Part shown: piece after piece, positions 9,116-16,111 of the stretch
Position numbering within the stretch: position 1 is the stretch's first letter
Layout of the letters: each line of letters starts with the position of its first letter
DNA from: Myroides sp. JBRI-B21084
GTDB lineage: Bacteria; Bacteroidota; Bacteroidia; Flavobacteriales; Flavobacteriaceae
Direction: 5' to 3'
DNA: 64,000 nucleotides
Assembly (NCBI RefSeq): GCF_030545015.1
Contig: NZ_CP120653.1
Location: 1,426,001 to 1,490,000, forward strand
The notes under the pieces: generated by a model
Seen by the model: the letters and a program-made list of their open reading frames with translations, nothing else
Database searches by the model: none
Told to the model about the DNA's origin: nothing
Position numbers and translations under genes: made by a program

Positions 9116-9706
9116 TTATTTTTTTTCAATCATTTTTAAAATTCCCTCCAAAACTGCTTTCCCGTCTTTCATCAGGTTGGATTTATGCCCTGACAATTTC
9201 CATTTCAATACGGTCATTCTCATTCCTCCAAGTATAATAGTGGTAAGCGTGGAAGCATTGATTAGCTTGCCGTATTGCTCTGCTTTTTGTCCTTTTTCAA
9301 TGTTTGCATTGACATATTGGTGCATTAATTCCATTATTTCGGAAACTTTATAACTCAATCCCTCATCATAATGAAAAATACTTTCCGCAAAAATGACACT
9401 AACAATCGCAGGCTTATCTGTAAAGGTTTGCAGTTGCGATTTAAAAATATCCCTCAATTCATCTCCTGCCGTTGCGTTAGGATTTACAGGAATGTTACTT
9501 ATGCGGTTTTTCATTCCTGTTATGAAATAGTTGAGCAAACCAAGTAAAATATCATTCTTGCTTTTAAAATGACGGTATAAAGCCGGTTCGGATAAACCAA
9601 TATCGGCAGCCAGCGTTTTGATAGTCAGGTTTTGAATACCGTAAGCATCAATCCGAGCCGTTGCAGCTTCCATTATTTCTATTTGCCTATCTGTGAACTT
9701 TTCCAT
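9116..9706 (-). CDS. TetR-family transcriptional repressor of the efflux operon
   Basis: At 196 residues this is the normal TetR size. The N-terminal helix-turn-helix is clear (residues 5-50): IMEAATARIDAYGIQNLTIK, then LAADIGLSEPALYRHFKSKND. The C-terminal ligand domain is unassigned. It is the first gene of the operon, with a perfect inverted repeat just before its ATG (9719-9739), so it probably represses itself and the downstream pump genes until a ligand binds. Confidence 0.92.
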   Translation of the reverse strand: MEKFTDRQIEIMEAATARIDAYGIQNLTIKTLAADIGLSEPALYRHFKSKNDILLGLLNYFITGMKNRISNIPVNPNATAGDELRDIFKSQLQTFTDKPAIVSVIFAESIFHYDEGLSYKVSEIMELMHQYVNANIEKGQKAEQYGKLINASTLTTIILGGMRMTVLKWKLSGHKSNLMKDGKAVLEGILKMIEKK

Positions 9707-9718
9707 ATTATTTGTTTG

Positions 9719-9739
9719 CTAACTAATCACGTTAGTTAG
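9719..9739. promoter_or_regulatory. Candidate TetR operator
   Basis: A perfect 8-bp inverted repeat, CTAACTAA-N5-TTAGTTAG, lies 13 bp before the tetR start codon and just downstream of the promoter at 9750-9779. That is the position where bound repressor would block transcription. The match is seen directly; the binding by this TetR is inferred. Confidence 0.75.
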
Positions 9740-9749
9740 TATTCACTCG

Positions 9750-9779
9750 CAAAGGTAGAAATAGTTTTTTAAGTGACAA
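9750..9779 (-). promoter_or_regulatory. Bacteroidota-type promoter of the efflux operon
   Basis: On the minus strand, TTG (9777-9779) is followed after 19 bases by TACCTTTG (9750-9757), which fits the flavobacterial consensus TTG-N17-23-TAnnTTTG exactly. Transcription would start around 9743-9745, directly before the operator-like inverted repeat. The cassette thus carries its own promoter. Confidence 0.8.
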
Positions 9780-10048
9780 TATTTTCTTGAAAAAAGTTTT
9801 TCACTTCTTTCAAATCGTCATTAAAAGTGTTGGAAAAAAGTGGCTCTTTTGGTTTGCCAAGCGTTGGTTTTGTGTGTCGGGCAAAACCAAATGTGCCAAA
9901 TGCGTGTCGGCTAAAATTGAATTAAAAAAATGTGCGGTGGGAAAAATAAAAAATACAGAAAGGTAGGCAATGAGTGTCGGCTTACTTGCTGTTTAATTGT
10001 TAAAATGGTTACTGGCTGTTAATGTTCGGAGGGTTGTCCTACCATTGG
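9780..10048. other. Gene-free leader of cassette 3
   Basis: No plausible gene is seen here. The stretch contains several GTGTCGG-type words. Read on the minus strand, it shows interrupted similarity to 1228-1460 at the other end of the same cassette: GTTATAGCCA-TGG, then TATTTTTTATTTT, then TTTTTTTAATTCAATTTT in the same order. The two ends therefore look like diverged inverted copies flanking the efflux operon. Confidence 0.5.
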
Positions 10049-10243
10049 CTATAACGTTTTGCGGCTTTGCGAAGGAGCGGATTAGAAAGACTAAACTTTC
10101 AATTTTGAACTAACTTAAGCAAAACCATTTTTTCTATTTGCTAATTTACATTTTAAAAGCAAATAAAAAATGGTTTTGCGGATTAAATGCACAAACCTTG
10201 AATTAACCACTTAACCCGCTCTTTTGCAAAACCGATGTTGGCG
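10049..10243 (-). repeat. attC-like site B between efflux and nucleotidyltransferase cassettes
   Basis: Outer half-sites are CTATAAC (10049-10055) and GTTGGCG (10237-10243). Outer stems are GTTTTGC (10056-10062) with 10226-10232 and GAGCGG (10075-10080) with 10216-10221. A strong inner hairpin pairs 10119-10142 with 10158-10179, with only a 2-base bulge. The right edge GTTGGCGGTA (10237-10246) is the perfect complement of 11168-11177 at the other end of the nucleotidyltransferase cassette. That complementarity is what marks it as an attC rather than a generic palindrome. Confidence 0.75.
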
Positions 10244-10252
10244 GTAGTTTTT

Positions 10253-11023
10253 TTATCTTATTTTGTGTAGGATTTCTTTCAGTTTGGGTTCAATATTTAG
10301 TTCATCAAATAGTTTTTCCGATAAATTTAATGAGTTCTCAAAAGCCAAAATGATGTTTTTGGGATTTAAATCTGATGTTACTTTTTTATACGCTGAATAC
10401 CAAATCGTGTCAATGTCCTTTTCGAGACTTTTAGTCGGACTTTCCCAATGTTGCGTTTTGCTTGTTCTTGCTCTTATAAGCCAAAGCAAGTATTTCTGCA
10501 CATTTGATAAACTGTGATGAGCGTGAGCAAATTCTTCTCGTTTAATCAAGTTGCTTGTTGTCAGTACAACATTCAGTAATGATTGGCTTAACCACAAAAT
10601 ATTTTCATTTGTTATTCTTTCAGGCGATTTCGTTTTGATTTGATTAAGCGTTTTCCTTAAAAGTCCATCTTTGTCGGTTAGGTTCATTTGGTCAAAATCG
10701 CTAAATTCAACAATTCCGTCCCAAGATTTGATAATTTCAATTTCCTCCGTTTTTAAAAAATGGAATTCTCCTCTGACCATATTCTCGAAAATAGCAACTT
10801 CACTTCCATATTCGTTTGTAAAATATAAAGCCAAAGGATGAATTTGATTTACCCATTTTTCTGTCGAGAAATTTTCTTTATTTTTCAAGAAGATGTAAAA
10901 TTCGATGTCAGAATATTTGTCTCCTTCGTTTTTGGTAAATGAACCATACATAAAAACGGCGGAAACATTTTCGTCTTGTTGAGCTATATATTTTGTTTTG
11001 TCAATCATTTGTAACTGTGTCAT
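10253..11023 (-). CDS. Lincosamide nucleotidyltransferase-like protein (Lnu(F)/Lnu(H) group)
   Basis: About 256 residues from the ATG at 11023. The N-terminal nucleotidyltransferase domain has MYGSFTKNEGDKYSDIEFY, the GS...DxD-type motif that binds nucleotide and metal. Next come NEYGSEVAIFENMVRGEFHF and a helical C-terminal half with QKYLLWLIRARTSKTQHWESP. This layout matches Lnu(F)-like enzymes, which adenylylate lincomycin and clindamycin; lnu(F) itself is known as an integron cassette gene. Upstream in-frame codons to 11077 give an unlikely N-terminus. Substrate specificity is inferred. It is the only gene in cassette 2. Confidence 0.8.
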   Translation of the reverse strand: MTQLQMIDKTKYIAQQDENVSAVFMYGSFTKNEGDKYSDIEFYIFLKNKENFSTEKWVNQIHPLALYFTNEYGSEVAIFENMVRGEFHFLKTEEIEIIKSWDGIVEFSDFDQMNLTDKDGLLRKTLNQIKTKSPERITNENILWLSQSLLNVVLTTSNLIKREEFAHAHHSLSNVQKYLLWLIRARTSKTQHWESPTKSLEKDIDTIWYSAYKKVTSDLNPKNIILAFENSLNLSEKLFDELNIEPKLKEILHKIR

Positions 11024-11170
11024 TTTTCTAATTTTTAAATGTTGATAATAGAAATTTTCACTACTTTTCGAAAGCAATGAAAAAGTTTTACGTTGTTTAT
11101 TTTGGACAGTTACTTATAGCTTCATCGGATTATACTTTTTTATGTTCAACATTCTGTTTGGTAAAATTAC

Positions 11171-11302
11171 CGCCAACGGTAACGTATAAGCGTAGTGCGG
11201 GATTACAAAGCCAACACTTTCAACTTTATCAAAATGTTTGTTAATAGTTCATAAGTTTAAATTTAGCACTTTCGCCCGCATTACGCTTATACAATGTTGT
11301 GT
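11171..11302 (-). repeat. attC-like site C between nucleotidyltransferase and HsdR-N cassettes
   Basis: Half-sites are CGCCAAC (11171-11177) and GTTGTGT (11296-11302). The stem GTATAAGCGTAGTGCGGG (11184-11201) pairs with 11275-11292 at 17 of 18 positions plus one G.T. The loop shares AAATTTAGCAC and TTCGCCCGC with site A2. The right flank GTTGTGTGTAGGC (11296-11308) is complementary, with two mismatches, to 12507-12519 at the start of the next cassette toward the recombinase. Confidence 0.75.
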
Positions 11303-11310
11303 GTAGGCTT

Positions 11311-12525
11311 TTATTTATATGTTTTTCTAAATTCATCTCGGACAAATCCATAATCTATAAAATTAGCAATTAATTCATTTACATTCTTGTCTTTCCAGAC
11401 AAATGGTTTTGAATTGTCAATTGTTCCTAAATATATTCTGTCGTTTTTTATTAAATGTGGACTATGAACTTTTATAAAATCAATCACATCTTTGTTTTTA
11501 GCCCGTCCTTTGTTTCCAACTGTTAATGTTCCATCGTGCCAAAATGAATATTCATTATCGTTAATTTCCACAAATCTGTCTATTGAATATTCAAGGGACA
11601 TATGACTGTTTTCAAAATCGTCTATTGCTACATTGAAAAGTGTAAACCCATTACTGTTTTTCCATTTTGGGTGGTTTTTTGTCGAAATTTTTCCCATAAT
11701 TGAAATACTTACCAATTCGGTTTCTTGGTTGTCATTTTCTACAATGAAATATCTGTATTCTCCTGTAAAACTTCCTCCTGCTGCATTTCCAAATGTTGTA
11801 AATCTTATTCCACCATCACTAATGAAAGTTTTACTTTTTAAGTGAAGTTGATTTGCTTTTTCGCTATCATCATAAATCAGTCCGACCAAGTTTGTTATGA
11901 AAGGAACTAATTTTATATCTGTATCTTCTCCAAGATTATAATCAGCTAACAATATATCTCGGTTTTTTTCAATATTGTCTTTATGATTGGGTCTTTTCCA
12001 TTCGTTAACTATTTCTTCTTGAAATTCTATTCCTATTCCTTTGATTAAGTCAGAATATTTTGGAATTGTTACAATCTCGAGATAATCTCTAATTTCATTA
12101 TTCCAACTATACGAAATTGTTTCGTGTCCGTTAGTCATTACCATTATTTCTGGTTCTAAAAATTCGTCATAGTGCATTGTTTGTTCAAAAACTTTGTCAG
12201 TTAAGTGAACTGTTGGTGCTTTACATTCAATGACGATTAATGGAATTTTTTCGAAATTTTCTTTGTCGAATCCTGAAACAATAATATCTGCTCTTCCTCT
12301 TTTTCCCTTTTGATAATATGATAATGGAACTTCTACGTCAATCATTTCGATTGGAACATTAAATTCGGAAATTAGTTTTGATACAAATTCCTGTCGAATT
12401 ATTTCTTCAGGTGTTATTTGTATCAGTTTTTTTCTTGAATGGCACAGAACACATTCTTTTCCGTTTTTAATGTATCGTTTCAAATCTTCGTTCGGTTTTT
12501 TGGTCAGCTTGCACACAACACCCAA
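11311..12525 (-). CDS. HsdR N-terminal domain / PD-(D/E)XK-type protein (cassette 1)
   Basis: Up to 404 residues. Residues about 45-150 match the type I restriction enzyme R-subunit N-terminal domain: ITPEEIIRQEFVSKLI, then KGRADIIV and PLIVIECKAP, giving the D-x(n)-ExK nuclease core, then QTMHYDEFLEPEIMVMTNG. There is no helicase, so it is a stand-alone nuclease-like protein with an unrecognised C-terminal half; a defence role is plausible but unproven. A CVLC pair precedes the domain. The start is uncertain: no ATG occurs before residue 61. The TTG at 12525 lies upstream of the expected transcript start; GTG at 12516 or TTG at 12483 are alternatives. Confidence 0.75.
   Translation of the reverse strand: MGVVCKLTKKPNEDLKRYIKNGKECVLCHSRKKLIQITPEEIIRQEFVSKLISEFNVPIEMIDVEVPLSYYQKGKRGRADIIVSGFDKENFEKIPLIVIECKAPTVHLTDKVFEQTMHYDEFLEPEIMVMTNGHETISYSWNNEIRDYLEIVTIPKYSDLIKGIGIEFQEEIVNEWKRPNHKDNIEKNRDILLADYNLGEDTDIKLVPFITNLVGLIYDDSEKANQLHLKSKTFISDGGIRFTTFGNAAGGSFTGEYRYFIVENDNQETELVSISIMGKISTKNHPKWKNSNGFTLFNVAIDDFENSHMSLEYSIDRFVEINDNEYSFWHDGTLTVGNKGRAKNKDVIDFIKVHSPHLIKNDRIYLGTIDNSKPFVWKDKNVNELIANFIDYGFVRDEFRKTYK
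12507..12523 (-). other. attI-like recombination point
   Basis: On the minus strand the sequence GGGTG/TTGTGTGCAAGC holds the expected G/TT crossover (G is base 12519, the cassette starts at 12518). Cassette 1 begins with TTGTGTGCAAGC, mirrored by the half-site of its own attC at 11296-11308. No palindrome lies on the recombinase side, as expected for attI rather than attC. The site is about 180 bp from the recombinase start codon. Confidence 0.65.
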
Positions 12526-12551
12526 ATATACGAAAGTTTTTGTGTTTTCAA
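12523..12551 (-). promoter_or_regulatory. Promoter firing into the cassette array (Pc-like)
   Basis: On the minus strand TTG (12549-12551) and TATATTTG (12523-12530) are separated by 18 bases, an exact match to the flavobacterial promoter consensus. Transcription should begin around 12514-12518, at or just after the inferred crossover. Whatever cassette sits first would be expressed from its first bases. Confidence 0.75.
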
Positions 12552-12695
12552 AAAGAACTTAAAAAGTTTTAAAATAGTTAATTATATTGCTGATTTTTAA
12601 GTAAATTTAGTTTCGTGTTTTTAATAGATATAATAAAAAATACAGTTTTTGCTATATTAAATCTATTTGTTTTACGAACTAAATTTTCTGTATTT

Positions 12696-13763
12696 ATGGA
12701 TTTTAATGTTTACAATTTTAGCTTTGGCACTCACAATAACAAAGAAGTAATTTGGATACGTTTTGCTAAAAATTACTTACTTATTCAAAATCTTAAAAAC
12801 GCCTTTCCATCGGTAAAATTTAGCAATACCAATAAAGCATGGTATTTGCCCGATTTACCTAGCGTACGCACGGCTTTAAATCTTTCACAAAAAGATTTTG
12901 GTGCCACATTAATACAGCAAATAAATCAGGTAAATAGACAAGCTTTTATTAAATTTATTAATCAACTTAAATTAAAAGCGTATAGTAAAAATACAATGCG
13001 TACGTATGTTTCTGAATTTGCACATTTACTTAAAACATTAAATCATTTTTCTGTTGATAACCTTCCGCAAGAGCGCTTAAAAGACTATTTTTTATATTGT
13101 ATTGAAAAAGAAAAAATTAAAGAAAATCATTTAAACAGCCGTATTAATGCCATAAAATTTTATTATGAACAGGTTTGCCACAAGCCTAAAATGTTTTTTG
13201 AAATACCGCGTCCTAAAACCCCAAAAACATTACCAAAAATGCTTTCTAAGGTCGAAATTAAAAAGATATTTCAGCATACAACCAATCCTAAACATTTACT
13301 TATGTTGCAATTATGCTACGGAATGGGGTTGCGAGTAAGCGAAATTGTTCATTTAAAAATAGAACACATTAACAGTACCAATATGTTGGTTTTAATTGCA
13401 GGCGCAAAAGGTAAAAAAGATCGTTATACTAATTTGCCAGAATCGGTTTTACAATTATTGCGAAATTACTATGTAACGTATCGCCCAAAAATATACTTGT
13501 TTGAAGGTCAATACAGAGGTGCATATACTACCCGAAGTGTGCAAAATGTGTTTAAACAAGCTATGAAGCGGGCTAAAATAAACAAAAATATTGGGGTACA
13601 TGGCTTGCGACATTCTTATGCAACACATTTAATTGAAAGTGGTGCCGATATTAGGTTTTTGCAAGAATTGTTAGGACATAATTCTATAAAAACTACCCAA
13701 ATTTATACACATGTTACCGATGTTGCCAAGACAAAAGTGAAAAGTCCGCTCGATTTTTTATAA
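12696..13763 (+). CDS. Integron-integrase-like tyrosine recombinase
   Basis: 355 residues from the ATG at 12696; in-frame codons back to 12615 add a poor N-terminus. An extra N-terminal domain of about 90 residues precedes a SAM-like core-binding domain and the catalytic domain. Catalytic residues are visible: Arg in GMGLRVSEI, Lys in GKKDRYT, His/Arg in HGLRHSYATH, His in LGHNS and Tyr in IYTHV. The C-terminus KVKSPLDFL resembles the RSPLD end of IntI proteins and differs from the XerD at 22632-23531. The IntI-specific insertion between the second and third catalytic patches is short or absent. It is divergent from the cassette array. Confidence 0.85.
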   Translation: MDFNVYNFSFGTHNNKEVIWIRFAKNYLLIQNLKNAFPSVKFSNTNKAWYLPDLPSVRTALNLSQKDFGATLIQQINQVNRQAFIKFINQLKLKAYSKNTMRTYVSEFAHLLKTLNHFSVDNLPQERLKDYFLYCIEKEKIKENHLNSRINAIKFYYEQVCHKPKMFFEIPRPKTPKTLPKMLSKVEIKKIFQHTTNPKHLLMLQLCYGMGLRVSEIVHLKIEHINSTNMLVLIAGAKGKKDRYTNLPESVLQLLRNYYVTYRPKIYLFEGQYRGAYTTRSVQNVFKQAMKRAKINKNIGVHGLRHSYATHLIESGADIRFLQELLGHNSIKTTQIYTHVTDVAKTKVKSPLDFL

Positions 13764-13769
13764 TCAATA

Positions 13770-14687
13770 TCAAACCAATAAAAAATCTACCAAAAAATAC
13801 CAAGCGGCAATAGTTACAAACGATAGGGGTATGCCGTAACCAACCATCATGTTGCTTAATTCGGGTTTTAGTCCGTAGGTCGATGCTAAAATGGCGCCAG
13901 TAATCATAGGTGCCATGGCAGCTTCAATAATACAAACTTTTGTAGCCAAATCGGTTTTACCTAAAATAAAATAGTACAAACATAGTATTACAAACGGAAG
14001 TAAAATTAATTGAAACGATAACCCCAACAATAAATACCTAAAATGCTTGCCATAGGTTTTAAATTTTAATTGATAACCTACCGAAATTAATGCAACGGGT
14101 GATATAGTTGCAGCCAATTGCTTAAAAGTAGTACTAAGTGCTTCGGGGAAATCAATTTGAAGTAAAATCATGAACAAACCTACCAAAAATGCCAATAAAG
14201 GCGGAAACGTAACCATTTTTTTTAGAATAGATTCGTTTTGCTTTTTTTGATTTGAATATAAAGTAGCAACTAAAACCCCTACGGTTGAAAGTACCACAAA
14301 AGTTCCAGGTAAATCTACAATAATAAGGGTATTTAAGCCTTCATCGCCATACAAAGCTTGTATAATGGGTATGCCTACAAACGATGTGTTGCCTAAACCA
14401 GCAGTTAGTATTAAACACCCCGTAAGTTTTTTTGACCAATGGAAGGTTTTTCCTAAAAAGTTGAATAACACAAACGATAAACCAAAGGCTATCCAAGCAA
14501 CTAAAGCTGGTAAAAGCAAATCCCAACTTAGTTTAATTTTGGGTAAATAGTGTAATGCCATGGCGGGTAATGCCACAAATAATATGTATTGATTTAATAC
14601 AACAGCCGTATTTTTAGGAAAATTTTTTAACCGTTGAATAGCAATTCCTATAAATAAACAAATAAAAAGTAAAAGTATGCTTGACAT
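13770..14687 (-). CDS. AEC-family transporter (auxin efflux carrier type)
   Basis: About 305 residues from the ATG at 14687; an upstream TTG at 14699 is also in frame. Roughly ten hydrophobic segments cover the length in two halves, with AGLGNTSFVGIPIIQALYG (about residues 100-120) typical of membrane-transport (AEC) proteins. The family moves small organic acids or other anions; the substrate here is unknown. It is convergent with the recombinase (6 bp between stops) and lies downstream of rimO, separated by a terminator hairpin. Confidence 0.88.
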   Translation of the reverse strand: MSSILLLFICLFIGIAIQRLKNFPKNTAVVLNQYILFVALPAMALHYLPKIKLSWDLLLPALVAWIAFGLSFVLFNFLGKTFHWSKKLTGCLILTAGLGNTSFVGIPIIQALYGDEGLNTLIIVDLPGTFVVLSTVGVLVATLYSNQKKQNESILKKMVTFPPLLAFLVGLFMILLQIDFPEALSTTFKQLAATISPVALISVGYQLKFKTYGKHFRYLLLGLSFQLILLPFVILCLYYFILGKTDLATKVCIIEAAMAPMITGAILASTYGLKPELSNMMVGYGIPLSFVTIAAWYFLVDFLLV

Positions 14688-14702
14688 ATTTGTGTTCAAT
14701 AA

Positions 14703-14733
14703 AAAACCGAAAGAATTGTAAACTTTCGGTTTT
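14703..14733 (-). terminator. Rho-independent terminator after rimO
   Basis: Stem AACCGAAAG/CTTTCGGTT with a 9-base loop and a T-run in the minus direction, just after the rimO stop. A T-run on the + strand too makes it potentially bidirectional. Confidence 0.8.
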
Positions 14734-14739
14734 TGTTAT

Positions 14740-16056
14740 TTATTTAGCAACGGGAGTTCCGTATAAATCAAATTCGGTGGCATCGTAAATTTCAATAGCT
14801 ACAAAGTCGCCAGTTTTTAAATAATGTTTGGTAGCATCAATAAGCACTTCATTATCTACATCGGGCGAATCAAATTCGGTTCTACCAATAAAATGAGTAC
14901 CTTCTTTTCTATCGATAATGCAACGGAAGGTTTTACCTATTTTTTCTTGATTTAATTCCCATGAAATTTGGGCTTGAATATCCATAATTTCATTGGCACG
15001 GTTTTGTTTTACATCTGCAGGTACATCGTCTTCTAACAAATAAGCGTGGGTGTTTTCTTCGTGCGAATAAGTAAAGCATCCCAAACGTTCAAAACGCATT
15101 TCTTTTACCCAATTTTTAAGTATTTCAAAATCTTCTTCGGTTTCGCCAGGATATCCTACAATTAAAGTAGTACGAATGGTCATACCAGGTACAGCTGCTC
15201 TAAAATCTTTTAATAATTGGGTGGTTTTAGCATATGTTGTACCACGTCGCATTGATTTTAAAACGTTGTCTGCAATGTGTTGTAATGGAATATCAATATA
15301 ATTACAAATTTTAGGTTCGCGTTTCATTAATTCCAACACATCCATTGGAAAACCAGTAGGGAAGGCGTAATGCAAACGAATCCATTCTATACCATCAACC
15401 TTAGCTAATTGTTCAAGTAATTCTGCTAAATTGCGTTTTTTGTAAATATCTAAACCGTAGTAAGTTAAATCTTGCGCTATTAAAATAAGTTCTTTAACAC
15501 CATCTTTTGCTAAAGTTTCGGCTTCTTTTACTAATTTTTCAATAGGTTGCGATACGTGTTTGCCACGCATTAATGGTATAGCACAAAAAGAACACGGACG
15601 GTCACAACCTTCAGAAATTTTTAAATACGCGTAATTTTTTGGCGTAGTTGTTAAACGTTCGCCAAGTAATTCATGGCGGTAATCTGCGCCTAAAGCTTTT
15701 AATAATAAAGGCAAATCGGTAGTGCCAAAATACTGATCTACGTCTGGTATTTCTGCTTCTAAATCGGGTTTGTAACGTTCAGATAAACATCCGGTTACAA
15801 AAATTTTATCTACTAAACCTTGCTCTTTCTTATCAACGTATTCTAATATAGTATTTACCGATTCTTCTTTGGCATTGTTAATAAAACCGCAGGTGTTAAT
15901 CACCACAATATTAGCTTCATCATTGGTAGCTTCATGGGTTACATCTTTTCCGCTTGCTTTTAATTGTCCCATTAAAACTTCGCTATCGTAAACGTTTTTA
16001 GAACAGCCAAGGGTAACTACGTTTATTTTGTTCTTTCTTAAAGATTTAGTTCTCAT
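14740..16056 (-). CDS. rimO: Ribosomal protein S12 methylthiotransferase RimO
   Basis: A 438-residue radical-SAM methylthiotransferase that converts an Asp of ribosomal protein S12 to its beta-methylthio form. The N-terminal UPF0004 domain starts at NVVTLGCSKNVYDSEV with a cluster-binding Cys. The radical-SAM motif CDRPCSFC is near residue 150. The C-terminal TRAM domain runs from about 375. GCSKN and IPLMRGKHVSQP favour RimO over MiaB. A monocistronic layout is suggested by a terminator directly downstream. Confidence 0.95.
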   Translation of the reverse strand: MRTKSLRKNKINVVTLGCSKNVYDSEVLMGQLKASGKDVTHEATNDEANIVVINTCGFINNAKEESVNTILEYVDKKEQGLVDKIFVTGCLSERYKPDLEAEIPDVDQYFGTTDLPLLLKALGADYRHELLGERLTTTPKNYAYLKISEGCDRPCSFCAIPLMRGKHVSQPIEKLVKEAETLAKDGVKELILIAQDLTYYGLDIYKKRNLAELLEQLAKVDGIEWIRLHYAFPTGFPMDVLELMKREPKICNYIDIPLQHIADNVLKSMRRGTTYAKTTQLLKDFRAAVPGMTIRTTLIVGYPGETEEDFEILKNWVKEMRFERLGCFTYSHEENTHAYLLEDDVPADVKQNRANEIMDIQAQISWELNQEKIGKTFRCIIDRKEGTHFIGRTEFDSPDVDNEVLIDATKHYLKTGDFVAIEIYDATEFDLYGTPVAK

Positions 16057-16111
16057 AGATTTAAAATTCAGGGTGCAAAATTACAATTTTAATTAATAAC
16101 TAAGCGTTAAA

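Larger units (their letters stand above)
1..13763 (-). mobile_element. Integron-like recombinase plus cassette array (left end outside window)
   Basis: The array reads leftward from an attI-like point near 12518, and the recombinase gene (12696-13763) is divergent from it as intI is in integrons. Four gene-bearing units follow, separated by imperfect palindromes at 11171-11302, 10049-10243 and 944-1234. All array genes are on the minus strand, with the palindrome 3' of each unit. Unit starts and ends are complementary: 12507-12519 with 11296-11308, 11168-11177 with 10237-10246, and 10042-10055 with 1228-1241. In integrons this arises because TTRRRY starts the cassette and RYYYAAC opens its own attC. 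The left limit lies outside the window. The consensus heptamers are only partly matched, so integron-like is the safer term. Confidence 0.75.

Noticed and set aside
10049..11302. Palindromes B and C as simple rho-independent terminators
   Set aside because: They have no T-run after the stem, are 130-200 bp long, and their outer ends match distant unit ends rather than each other only.
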